Assembly (NCBI RefSeq): GCF_000518545.1
Contig: NZ_JADU01000010.1
Span: 1-64,000 of the forward strand
DNA: 64,000 nucleotides
Source: Hallella seregens ATCC 51272
GTDB taxonomy: Bacteria > Bacteroidota > Bacteroidia > Bacteroidales > Bacteroidaceae
Direction of reading: 5' to 3'
The translations under genes and the position numbers were made by a program. Positions 49,984 through 58,976 of this stretch are shown piece after piece. Within the stretch, counting starts at the first letter, position 1. The number at the start of each line of letters is the position of its first letter. The notes beneath the pieces are model-generated. The model was not told the origin of the DNA and did not search any database. It saw only the letters and a program-made list of their open reading frames with translations.

Positions 49984-52452
49984 TCATTTCACCATCCACT
50001 CGAAGAGGCCCGACGAGTGCTTCTCGGGCTGCTTCACGTCGAGCCTGATGGCACGCGTCTTCACCGGGTCGAAGTGCACGGTGCAGGCCGCGCCGCGCTG
50101 CGTGGGATAGGCGTCGGCATGGGTCACGGGGTGCCAGTTGCCGGCCTCGTCCTGATAGTTCAGCGTCCAGCTGTCGGGCACCTTGCAGCCGCCCCACGGC
50201 TGGTCGTCGTACCAGTAGACGGTGCTGGTCTGCACGGTCTTGGGCTCGGGGAACGTGTAGGTTATCCACTCCGTGGTGTTCTGCTTGGGCCACCAGTGGA
50301 AATAGGGCACGCTACGGTCGTTCTCGTCGGCGGGCACCAGTCCGTCGGCAATGCTGTAGAGGCTGCGGGTGGGCGTGGACGAGGCTATCTCGGCCTGTGA
50401 GGCCAGCGTGACCGGCACGGCGGGGCGCGCGGCACGCACGTCCTGCGGCAGCCACACCTTCATGTTGCCGTTGCCGCGATGGGCCCAGGCGAAGTAGGGA
50501 ATGAGCTTCAGCGTCACGTCGTGCGTGGCCAGCCGGCCGTCCTTGTCGTAGGCCAGCGTCTGGGCGGGCGTGGAGAGTGTCTGCACGGCGAGGCCGCGAT
50601 ACTGGGTGAGGCGGCCTTTCAGACTGTCGGCGATGAAGCTGTCGTAGGGCATGGAGCCCTGGGTGAAGACGGGCTTCTGGCCCACGAGCACGTTCATGAG
50701 ATCGAACGCATTGTCGGGCCATTCGGCGGCGTAGACCAGGGGGCCGCGCTCCACACACACCTGTCCGCGGTCGGCCTCCACCTTGTTGTTGGCCCTCACG
50801 GTGCGCACCGGCATGTCGAAATGCACACACACCACGTCGCCCTTGCGCCAGTTGCGGCGTATGGTATAGTAGCCGTCGGGCGTGAGTTCGGCCGCCGCGG
50901 GCTGGCCGTTCACGGTCACGCTGTACGTAGGACGCAGCTCGTCGCTGTAGGCATAGAGGTCGGAGGGCACGGGCTTGTTGCGCACCCAACCGGGAATACG
51001 AATCTTCATGTCGAACACGCCGGCCTTGTTGCCCTCCACTTTCAGGGCCACGTCGCCGTCCCAGGGATAGCGCGTGTCCTGGCTGATCGACACCCGGCGG
51101 CCGGCCACATCAAACTGCGAGGAGCAGCTGAGGAAGAGGTTTACGTAGACGCTACGGTCGCGAACGGCATAGACATAGCCCGGAAGCGACGGCAGGAAGC
51201 GGCACACATTGCTCGGACAACAGGCGCAGCCGAACCATGCCTGACGCTGGTGCTGGCCCATGCTCTCCAGCGGATTGGGGTAGAAGAAGCCGCCGCCGTC
51301 CATCGACACGCCGTCGATGAGCCCGTTGTAGAGCGTGCGTTCCAGCACGTCGTAGTACTTGCTTTCGCCGTGAAGCAGGAAGAGCCGGTAGTTGACGTAG
51401 ACGTTGCCAATGGCGGCGCAGGTCTCGTTGTAGGCGCTCATGTTGGGCAGTTCGTAGTTCTTGCCGAAAGCCTCGCCGTTGCTGGTGGCCCCGATGCCGC
51501 CTGTGATGTAGAGCTTGCGGCCCACGATGTTGTCCCAGATGCGGTCTATGGCGTGGATATAGGCCGTGTCGCCCGTGAGGGCGGCCACGTCGGCCATGCC
51601 GGCATACATGTAAGTGGCCCGCACGGCATGGCCCACAGCCTCGTCCTGCTGGAGCACGGGCAGGCGGCTCTGGGAGTAATCGTTCTTGATTTCTGTCTTT
51701 CCACGGTAGTCGAGGAAGAACTTGGCCTCGTCCAGATACTTGCGGTTGCCCGTGGCCAGGTAGAGCCGGCACAGGGCCATCTCGGCAATCTGGTGGCCCG
51801 GAACCACGCAGGCCTGTCCGGCACGGGGGCCCACCTCGCGCACCACGCAGTCGGCATAGCGCGTGGCAATGTCCAGAAACTTGCGGCTTCCGGTGGCTTG
51901 CCAGTGGGCCACGGCTCCCTCGACCATGTGTCCCAGGTTGTAAAGCTCGTGGCTCAAGTCCTCTTCCTTGCTCCATCGCGTGGCTCCCGCCCAGCCGTGT
52001 GGGTGCTTGGGGTTCTGCGTGCGGGCGGTGTAGAGGTAGCCGTCGGGCTCCTGGGCCGCCCCGATGATGTCGAGCACGCTGTCGATGTAGTGCTTCAGCC
52101 GGGCGTCGGGATAGGTCTGCAGGATGTAGCTGGCCCCCTCGATGGTCTTGTAGGGGTCGGTGTCGTCGAAGCTGAGAGGCATCAGCTTGTTCACGTCGTA
52201 GCTGTCGCTGGGGTGCACGGCCCGCTCAAAATTCTTGTAGCGGCCCTCTGTCTCGCACTTGCTGAAGGCCAGGGGGATGGTGACGCGCCGCGACGTCTCC
52301 AGGCGTTGGCCCCAGAACGTGTTGTTCCACAGCTTGACCGAGGTGAACGGCACCGGCGTGATGGGATAGCCCGGGGCCGCCTTCGGCTTCCCGGCTTGCA
52401 CCGCCATGGCCAGCGTGGCCACGGCGACGGTCATGATAAGATTCTTTTTCAT
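49984..52452 (-). CDS. Secreted beta-L-arabinofuranosidase, GH127 family
   Basis: 822 residues from the ATG at 52452. Signal peptide MKKNLIMTVAVATLAMAVQA. The GH127 (alpha/alpha)6 barrel carries the metal-thiolate site: E343 and C345 in YNETCAAIGN, then C411-C412 in FGCACCPSN. In studied family members one of the paired cysteines is the nucleophile with zinc. An accessory beta-domain follows. A C-terminal F5/8-like carbohydrate-binding domain lies at about 690-822 (PKTVQTSTVYWYDDQPWGG; LFEWMV). It removes beta-L-arabinofuranose, as found on hydroxyproline glycoproteins and RG-II. It has its own promoter and is more GC-rich than the PUL upstream. Confidence 0.92.
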   Translation of the reverse strand: MKKNLIMTVAVATLAMAVQAGKPKAAPGYPITPVPFTSVKLWNNTFWGQRLETSRRVTIPLAFSKCETEGRYKNFERAVHPSDSYDVNKLMPLSFDDTDPYKTIEGASYILQTYPDARLKHYIDSVLDIIGAAQEPDGYLYTARTQNPKHPHGWAGATRWSKEEDLSHELYNLGHMVEGAVAHWQATGSRKFLDIATRYADCVVREVGPRAGQACVVPGHQIAEMALCRLYLATGNRKYLDEAKFFLDYRGKTEIKNDYSQSRLPVLQQDEAVGHAVRATYMYAGMADVAALTGDTAYIHAIDRIWDNIVGRKLYITGGIGATSNGEAFGKNYELPNMSAYNETCAAIGNVYVNYRLFLLHGESKYYDVLERTLYNGLIDGVSMDGGGFFYPNPLESMGQHQRQAWFGCACCPSNVCRFLPSLPGYVYAVRDRSVYVNLFLSCSSQFDVAGRRVSISQDTRYPWDGDVALKVEGNKAGVFDMKIRIPGWVRNKPVPSDLYAYSDELRPTYSVTVNGQPAAAELTPDGYYTIRRNWRKGDVVCVHFDMPVRTVRANNKVEADRGQVCVERGPLVYAAEWPDNAFDLMNVLVGQKPVFTQGSMPYDSFIADSLKGRLTQYRGLAVQTLSTPAQTLAYDKDGRLATHDVTLKLIPYFAWAHRGNGNMKVWLPQDVRAARPAVPVTLASQAEIASSTPTRSLYSIADGLVPADENDRSVPYFHWWPKQNTTEWITYTFPEPKTVQTSTVYWYDDQPWGGCKVPDSWTLNYQDEAGNWHPVTHADAYPTQRGAACTVHFDPVKTRAIRLDVKQPEKHSSGLFEWMVK

Positions 52453-52526
52453 CGTATGGTATTGGTGTTGAAGTTTCGGACGTTGGCATGGCTTGAGCCT
52501 CCGTACAGGCGTATGCCATGCCTTTG

Positions 52527-52534
52527 CAAACTTA
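52527..52534 (-). promoter_or_regulatory. -7 box of the GH127 gene
   Basis: TAAGTTTG on the minus strand, 74 nt before the GH127 ATG; suggests the gene can be expressed apart from the upstream PUL. Confidence 0.5.
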
Positions 52535-52646
52535 CGCAAAAAACGGGTAAAACGCAGGAAAAATTCGTCTAAAACGGTGAAAATTTCGTCTCCTATCGCC
52601 GTTTTGGACAATCGTCGCATGCTTTTGGTGGCTCGTTGGACGCTTC

Positions 52647-52682
52647 AAGGAGACCGTGTCCTTGTTGCAACACAGTCTCCTT
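52647..52682 (-). terminator. Hairpin after the GH146-like gene
   Basis: A 13-bp arm AAGGAGACCGTGT pairs with ACACAGTCTCCTT (one mismatch) around a 10-nt loop. It lies 31 bp past the stop. No T-run on the minus strand. Confidence 0.55.
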
Positions 52683-52713
52683 TGCAGGTCTTTGCAGGTC
52701 TGGAACGGGCTTT

Positions 52714-55692
52714 TTACTGTCCCGTAGCCTTTTTCAATCTCTGGATGGCTTCCTTGATGAAGTCATGTGTGCCGCTTCCGTCGGTCACGTATTTCATCAC
52801 CATTCTGCCATAATCCACCGCCTCACGAAGTTCTTTGCTGCTGTTCCCGTCGGACCGGCCCGCGCGGGAGAGGAGGGCCGAGAGCGGCCGAAGGTCCTCC
52901 ATCTCGGCCAGATTGCCCGGGCGCATGGTGTTGATGGCCTTGTTGAGCATGGAAGCTGTTCCCTCCAACTCGTCCTGCGTGATGTCTTTTTTATCCTTGG
53001 CCAGCACCTCCTGCGCCTGCAGCATGGCCTTGACCATCCGCTCATAGCCATGCGGCGCCCAAGGGGCGTGCTCCGGTTTCGTCGCCATCGCATTCCATTT
53101 CTCCTGGTCAGCCTTGCGCTGCCTGGCCATGTCCACAAGCGATTTCAGTTCCGAAAGGTCGGCCACGGCATTCTTGTCGGCTGCCGTGGCTTCCATGTCG
53201 GTGAAATGAATGCGGTAGTAATGGGTGGAGTTGACGTTACGATAGTAGTCGGGCTGGAAGACTTTTCCGTTCAAGGAGAGCGTCAACAGGTTGGCGTCCG
53301 CCCCTGTCTTCACGCCGTTTCCCTTGCCCTCCTCAACCGTTTTCAGATAACTGTCCACGTCAAGCGTGGCCTCTTTCCAGATAGCAGAGCCCGTTCCCGT
53401 CATCGCCAGCGGCCCATACATCAACGTTCCGACCCAGGCGGTTCGCAGCGGAGTGCCGTCCATGCTTGCCACTTCGCTGGTCAATTTGTCGGCCCCATAC
53501 TCGATATGCTTGGTGAAAGGCATGTCTATCTCCACGACATCGCCCGCTTTCCATCTGGTCTTCTCCAAAGCCACATAACTGCTTGGCCTGAAAAGCTGTT
53601 TCACCTTCTTGCCGTTCACCTTGACCTCAAAACCGCCGGTGGCCCAGTAAGGCACGCGCAGCTTGAGGGTGAACTCGCCCTTGCCCTCGGCAATTTTGAT
53701 GGCTGTGTGCTGGGCCGGCCACGCGCACTCTTGCCTGATGGTCAAGCCCTTTGCCTTCCAATGGAGGGTGGTCGGCATGTAGAGGCCTACCCAAAGCGTG
53801 TGGTCGTTGGCGAAATAGGCGGCTGCCTGATACTTGGTGTGGTTCTCCGAACCGGTTCCGCCGCAGCAGGTGCTCTGCGGGGTCTCGTTGCCAAAGGGCT
53901 TGGTGGCGTTGAGCCCTACGGCATACTGGTAGCAGGTCTCATACTTGTCGGGGTTGAGCGAACCGACAATCTGATTGTAGAGTCCACGCTCATAATAGTC
54001 CATGTATCGGGCGTCGTCAGGGTTGTAGCAGTTCAAGTCGCTCGTGAGTTTCAGGAGATTATAGGTGCAGCAAGTCTCGTTGATGTCGGGATTGGCCTGT
54101 CGCCCGCCCTCCTGCATGCCGTTGGTTGCCATGCTCAGTATTTGCGTATAGGGCTGTCGGAACATTTCGCCGTTGCCCACACCGCCCGTGGCATACATGT
54201 ATCTGCCCTGCACCAGATGCCAGAAGTTCTGCGAAAGATGGTAGTAGAACGGATTCTTGTTGGTCTTGTAACTGCGCAACGCCCCCACAATCATGGGAAT
54301 GTGCTGGTTGGCATGGCGCGTTCGGATGTCGTCCACGTTCTTGCACAAAGGGTTGTAGAACTTGGGGGCGTCGAAACAACCGGCCGCCTCAATGAGCTTG
54401 GCCTTTTCTCCCGGGTCGGAAACCATCTCGGACAGGCGGGCCAGCGACTCGCTCATGCCGCCAACCTCGCCTGCAATGTACATGTCCCACATCTCGTAGC
54501 GGTTGCCCGGCTTGCTGCGACGCTCGGCTTCGGTGCCATCTTCCTTGACGTAGGTGCGATAGTGCATGCGGTTCCACACCCACAGGCCCATGTCCTTGGC
54601 CGTCAAGAGCGCCTTGTCGCAAATGGCCTTGTCGTCGAAATAGGTGGCAATGTCGATGAGACCGGCCAGCTGCTTGTGCACGCTGTAATAGGGCGCCCAA
54701 ACCCAATCGCTGTTGTTATAGGCACGATACATCTCGATGAGTGCACAGTGCTGGGCGGGAATAGCATTGATATAGCCATAGCCGTACTTTTCGGGATGCT
54801 TCTTGTATTGGTCGAATGCGTCCCAAGTGCCTTTCAGGCCCCGCAATTCCTCCTCGGGTGCGAAGTCACGGGCCTCCCAATAGCGGTTCAAGGCTTTGTC
54901 GAACACGAACGTTTTCTCTTGGCAAGCACGCAGTTCGTTCACCATCCGCGTGATGTTCTTGCGGAGAATGGCCTTCTGCCGCGGGTCTTTCGTCACGGCA
55001 TAAGCCTGGGCTATGGCCGACATGTAATGGCCGGAGCCGTGTCCCTTGAGTTTTGTGTCGGGAGAATCCCAACCGTCGCTTCGGGTATAACCGTCGGTGC
55101 TAAGCCCGTATGTGTCGCGATAATTATAGAGTTGCTGGCTCACGTCCCAAGAACAAATCTCGCGCAAGGCCTCATCGCGGTTGTGGGTGAGCCGGTTGTC
55201 GCCGTCCAGCGTCACGTCGGCAAGAGAGAAAGCATGGGCCATCTCCTGCCCGGGAGCGGCGACGGCAGTGGCGACAACCCTGACTTGCGCCTTGATGGGA
55301 TAGCCTTTGTCGGTGGTTGCATCGCCTATGATGTATCCGTTCACCTCATAACGGCTTCCCTCGGGATGCTTGGCATGGTCTGTCTCGCCCTTTTCTTCGG
55401 CCAGCGACGAGTTGCTCCATCTTGCCTGCCGGTACTCCGCGGCACCGTCTGAATAGACAACCCACACCCTGAAAGGGAGCACCGGCGACGTTCCCACAGG
55501 GCAGTCCACGACCATGGGACTAACCTCGGCTATGGAACGAGGCCTCGAATAGTCGGGAACGAATGTATGGCCCACATTCAGGTGGCGTTTATCCTTTGCA
55601 GATTTAGCCTTGCCATGTGCAAACAATGGTGTTATGGCCAGGAAAGCACAACACGCCGTTCCTAAGAACATCATAAATAGTTTTGAATTCAT
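52714..55692 (-). CDS. Secreted GH146-like beta-L-arabinofuranosidase with an Ig-like domain
   Basis: 992 residues from the ATG at 55692. Signal peptide of about 26 residues. A bacterial Ig-like (group 4) domain at about 58-145 (VVDCPVGTSPVLPFRVWVVY) precedes the GH127/146-superfamily (alpha/alpha)6 barrel: HGSGHYMSAIAQAYA, VGGMSESLARL, E539 and C541 in INETCCTYN, and C609-C610 in STCCGGTGSENH. The Cys/Glu metal site matches beta-L-arabinofuranosidases. The C-terminal 150 residues are helical. Last gene of the SusC/SusD operon. Confidence 0.88.
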   Translation of the reverse strand: MNSKLFMMFLGTACCAFLAITPLFAHGKAKSAKDKRHLNVGHTFVPDYSRPRSIAEVSPMVVDCPVGTSPVLPFRVWVVYSDGAAEYRQARWSNSSLAEEKGETDHAKHPEGSRYEVNGYIIGDATTDKGYPIKAQVRVVATAVAAPGQEMAHAFSLADVTLDGDNRLTHNRDEALREICSWDVSQQLYNYRDTYGLSTDGYTRSDGWDSPDTKLKGHGSGHYMSAIAQAYAVTKDPRQKAILRKNITRMVNELRACQEKTFVFDKALNRYWEARDFAPEEELRGLKGTWDAFDQYKKHPEKYGYGYINAIPAQHCALIEMYRAYNNSDWVWAPYYSVHKQLAGLIDIATYFDDKAICDKALLTAKDMGLWVWNRMHYRTYVKEDGTEAERRSKPGNRYEMWDMYIAGEVGGMSESLARLSEMVSDPGEKAKLIEAAGCFDAPKFYNPLCKNVDDIRTRHANQHIPMIVGALRSYKTNKNPFYYHLSQNFWHLVQGRYMYATGGVGNGEMFRQPYTQILSMATNGMQEGGRQANPDINETCCTYNLLKLTSDLNCYNPDDARYMDYYERGLYNQIVGSLNPDKYETCYQYAVGLNATKPFGNETPQSTCCGGTGSENHTKYQAAAYFANDHTLWVGLYMPTTLHWKAKGLTIRQECAWPAQHTAIKIAEGKGEFTLKLRVPYWATGGFEVKVNGKKVKQLFRPSSYVALEKTRWKAGDVVEIDMPFTKHIEYGADKLTSEVASMDGTPLRTAWVGTLMYGPLAMTGTGSAIWKEATLDVDSYLKTVEEGKGNGVKTGADANLLTLSLNGKVFQPDYYRNVNSTHYYRIHFTDMEATAADKNAVADLSELKSLVDMARQRKADQEKWNAMATKPEHAPWAPHGYERMVKAMLQAQEVLAKDKKDITQDELEGTASMLNKAINTMRPGNLAEMEDLRPLSALLSRAGRSDGNSSKELREAVDYGRMVMKYVTDGSGTHDFIKEAIQRLKKATGQ

Positions 55693-55769
55693 ACTTCCAC
55701 TTTTTTCTTGGCGAATGCTATTTGCAGTCAGTAGCATCGCCTCTTTTTGCACTAATAGTCAAATATTAC

Positions 55770-57092
55770 CTACCTTATCTTCACCTCGTATGGGAATCGA
55801 CGGGAAGAGGGATCTTGGGAATGGTTGGTTGGCGCTCCCATGACAACCAGATAGAGGACTTTCAGCGACTGGTTCCGGGGGGCGGCAAAAGTAACTTCTC
55901 CTTTGACAGCCTCTCCCACCTGTCCATAAATGCACCGGTCGTCTGCGGTCACTCCTACCAAGCCATAGCGATAGCCGATGGAGTGCTCCACTTTGCCCTT
56001 GCTGTTACTCCGGACCAAAGCACGGAAACCAACCGTGACCTTCTTACCGCTTTGCGGTACATCCAGCCGGATGGCGTTGAAACCATAATTCTCGGGAATG
56101 CAATCCTCGGCAGGGCGCAGACAGCCATTCGTCTGCTTCTGCATCGGTGTGGAGAATGTGCAAGCATACTCTCTTGTCTCCCTGCGGGCATAGTCGAAAT
56201 CGAAGTTTACCAAATGGCGATAGCAGTCGAACATCTCGTCGTTAAACTGTTTCTGTGTCATGCCATACTTGCGTTTGTAGGTGATGACGGGGTCCTCGCC
56301 CAGCTTACCCTCGCGAAAAAGCTGGGCAATGCTTGGCAAACCATGCTTTTCGGCCCACCACTCTATGACGTATGGCGAATGATAGATGTTCTCACTATGC
56401 AGAAATCCCTTGTGGGTAAGTTTTTTGAATGCCTCGAAATGGTAGTTCTCATCGGTGAGCCAGTCGGGATTAACCCTCCATAACATCCACTGCGACGTCA
56501 TCTCGAAGAACCCGGTCCCACCCCATGCCTCACCCGCACGGTCGGCCATAATCTGGGCCTGGAAGCTGTGTCCCAGCTCGTGGGCCAGGCAATTGAGCTT
56601 CCTGTCCTGGATGCGGTTGGGGGTCACCCACAAGGCACCGATGAAGTTGTCAAACGTTCCGCCATAGGCTGTTCCCTCCAGTGAATAGTTTACCATCACC
56701 ATCATCTTGTATTTCTCGCAAAGGCTGCCCGGCAAAGCAAACTTCAAAGTATCACGGAAGAACCGGTAGAAACGCTCCACCCTGTTCTGTAGGTTGCCAA
56801 TATCGAACTTCATGGGCTGGCCGTCGAGCAAAGGGGGATTGGAGGTGTCGTCGCCGAACGGCTTCTCCCAAAAGTAAACTACATTTTGTGTTTGTGCGCT
56901 GTGCCGCCAGCACCATCGGGCATTGTCGTCATTGAAATCGTATGGTTTCAGCGAGTCGGGCACGAATACGAGTTTCTGCGTCGCCGTCGTCGGATTCTCC
57001 GAAGGTACAGAAAGAGCTTCAAAAGGGTCTTGCGCCATGGCAGGCCACACGGCAGTAGCCGTCAGTGTCATGGACAGTAAAAGCTGTTTCAT
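55770..57092 (-). CDS. Secreted HExxH metalloprotein (DUF6055-type)
   Basis: 440 residues from the ATG at 57092. Signal peptide MKQLLLSMTLTATAVWPAMA. A zinc-protease-like motif HELGHSFQ (171-178) is followed by a possible third ligand in GTGFFEMTSQW, matching the DUF6055 type as I recall it. Substrate-side features: SLEGTAYGGTFDNFIGALWV before the motif and a beta-sandwich C-terminal region (VTVGFRALVRSNSKGKVEH). No reaction is established that I know of; a peptidase acting on glycoprotein is a plausible inference. It sits between susD and the GH146-like gene. Confidence 0.75.
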   Translation of the reverse strand: MKQLLLSMTLTATAVWPAMAQDPFEALSVPSENPTTATQKLVFVPDSLKPYDFNDDNARWCWRHSAQTQNVVYFWEKPFGDDTSNPPLLDGQPMKFDIGNLQNRVERFYRFFRDTLKFALPGSLCEKYKMMVMVNYSLEGTAYGGTFDNFIGALWVTPNRIQDRKLNCLAHELGHSFQAQIMADRAGEAWGGTGFFEMTSQWMLWRVNPDWLTDENYHFEAFKKLTHKGFLHSENIYHSPYVIEWWAEKHGLPSIAQLFREGKLGEDPVITYKRKYGMTQKQFNDEMFDCYRHLVNFDFDYARRETREYACTFSTPMQKQTNGCLRPAEDCIPENYGFNAIRLDVPQSGKKVTVGFRALVRSNSKGKVEHSIGYRYGLVGVTADDRCIYGQVGEAVKGEVTFAAPRNQSLKVLYLVVMGAPTNHSQDPSSRRFPYEVKIR

Positions 57093-57174
57093 TGCTGATA
57101 AGATACAGTTATTGAGCAATTATTTAGAAGAGGGGGTTGTGTCTTTTAGTCCTCCTCTTTGTTTATAATAGTAC

Positions 57175-58935
57175 TTATTTCGTGATTGACAATCCCAACT
57201 GATTGTCCCAATTGAGATACCAGTTGTTGGGATTCTTTAGGTCGACGGCAATTATACCTTGCATCTCAGCCAATTTTTCTGCTCCCCGTCGCGCATATAC
57301 CCTGTCAGCAAGATAAGAAGGGGCGTTGCGGCGCAAAGCCACACGCATCAAGTCATAGAATCGGGTTCCCTCAAAGGCACACTCCAAGGCACACTCGTCC
57401 ATGATGAGGTCTTCAACGGCATTCTGTTCCTCTTCCGCCGTATCACGTTCCGGGTAGAGGTAATAGTCGTTGTATTCCGTCCAACCTGCCCCACGAGAAT
57501 GAATACCTATCGTATTCTCCGTGGAAGCGTTCGCCTTTGTTCTGAGGATATACTTACTTGTAGGGAAATCAAACTGTTTCAAGAAAGCCTCTTCCTCCGG
57601 ATAATATGGAATAATGTCGTTTTCTATAACGTTATTGTTTACCCCTGTCTTCAGAATGGAGAATGCAAAACGAGGGAAGCCGGCACGGTTCAGAGCCTCT
57701 GCCAAACGGAGATACACCATGGCACATCTGTAGATGCGCACATTGCGTCCGCTATACTTCTGGCATTCTATGAGTTTGTCTACTTTTGCACCGCTTACCG
57801 CTACGTTTACAGACCTTTCCGTATAAAAATCTGAATAGCGAAGGTCGCCACTCTTATCGTCTACCAGATTGTCGGGTGCGTATACGATTTCATTGGCAGA
57901 GTTGACATGGCAATACTTCTGCACTCCCGACAAATTTCTCAATGCCTGCGAAGATACAATGGAAGCCTGATAATTGTTACTTTCCCTTGCATTAAAATAA
58001 TTCTGCAAATGGCTATAGTTGCCCTCTGATGGTATGGAGTCGCCAGGAATCACCGTGATAACCTCTGAATCGTCGGCTATGCTCTCTGTATAGAAACAAT
58101 GGGTTCTCCATGTACCTAATGTGGTTTTCCACTTGGTATCGCCTTTCATCCATGAGACTTGGTAACCTCCTATTGGATAGGCCGAGTTCGCCCCGTTGCG
58201 AGTGGAAATGTATTTATAGTAGCACCATGCTGCCTGACGATAGTTGCCGGCCCAGAGATTCAAGTCTCCCATCAATACGTAGATTGGGAAGAAGAAGAGA
58301 CGTGAATCATTGCTACGGATTGTACCATAGCTGGGGCGCTCCACATCTGCGTAAGGTGCGATGTCGTTGATGAAATACTCACAGATGCCTTTGATGTCTT
58401 TCATCTCATACTGCTTGTCGTTGTCGTCCTTGGTCAAGACAGGCTCCGTAACGAGTGGCACCTTGCCGTAGTTGAGCACCAACTGCAAATATGTCCAAGC
58501 CCGGAATGCCTTTACTGCGGCATACTCCTTGCGGAAGATATATTCGTTTCTGTTGTTCTTCAAAGCAGTGTCCGCATTGGCAAGGAAATAGTTGCAGTTG
58601 TTGATGACCATATAATAGTCGCGGGGCGAGTTGTATTGATTGTCGGTCGAGACATTGAAGTTGGAAATCTCTCTCAAATCGGCAGAAGTGTTGCTACGCA
58701 CATCCACCAGGTCGCCACGCAATTCTCCCAAGAGGACAGTGCGGTCTGCCAAGGCCTGTATCTTGTTCATGATGCCGATTACGGAATAAAGGGTATCAGA
58801 AGCGTTGTTGAGGTGCTCCTTGTCGGAATAGATCACACGATCCGACTTCTGGTCGAGCAAGTCACCGCATGAAACAAGCACTTGTCCCAGCCCTCCACAC
58901 AATACCATTAGGATGATATATAATATCTTTTTCAT
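57175..58935 (-). CDS. SusD/RagB-family surface glycan-binding lipoprotein
   Basis: 586 residues. A lipoprotein signal with lipobox LVSC (C23) is followed by the SusD N-terminal helical (TPR-like) region (DLLDQKSDRVIYSDKEHLNN; YYMVINNCNYFLANADTAL; AYAAVKAFRAWTYLQLVLNYGKVPLV) and the typical ending (GIIAVDLKNPNNWYLNWD). SusD lids close on the SusC porin and capture glycan at the cell surface. It is 41 bp downstream of the susC gene. Confidence 0.95.
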   Translation of the reverse strand: MKKILYIILMVLCGGLGQVLVSCGDLLDQKSDRVIYSDKEHLNNASDTLYSVIGIMNKIQALADRTVLLGELRGDLVDVRSNTSADLREISNFNVSTDNQYNSPRDYYMVINNCNYFLANADTALKNNRNEYIFRKEYAAVKAFRAWTYLQLVLNYGKVPLVTEPVLTKDDNDKQYEMKDIKGICEYFINDIAPYADVERPSYGTIRSNDSRLFFFPIYVLMGDLNLWAGNYRQAAWCYYKYISTRNGANSAYPIGGYQVSWMKGDTKWKTTLGTWRTHCFYTESIADDSEVITVIPGDSIPSEGNYSHLQNYFNARESNNYQASIVSSQALRNLSGVQKYCHVNSANEIVYAPDNLVDDKSGDLRYSDFYTERSVNVAVSGAKVDKLIECQKYSGRNVRIYRCAMVYLRLAEALNRAGFPRFAFSILKTGVNNNVIENDIIPYYPEEEAFLKQFDFPTSKYILRTKANASTENTIGIHSRGAGWTEYNDYYLYPERDTAEEEQNAVEDLIMDECALECAFEGTRFYDLMRVALRRNAPSYLADRVYARRGAEKLAEMQGIIAVDLKNPNNWYLNWDNQLGLSITK

Positions 58936-58976
58936 ATCGTTTGCTTTTTAAAGTTTTCTATATGCTTGTGCAACGG

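Noticed and set aside
52679..52703. Two tandem decamers TTTGCAGGTC after the GH146-like gene
   Set aside because: Only two copies, with no extension in phase; likely chance or simple duplication.
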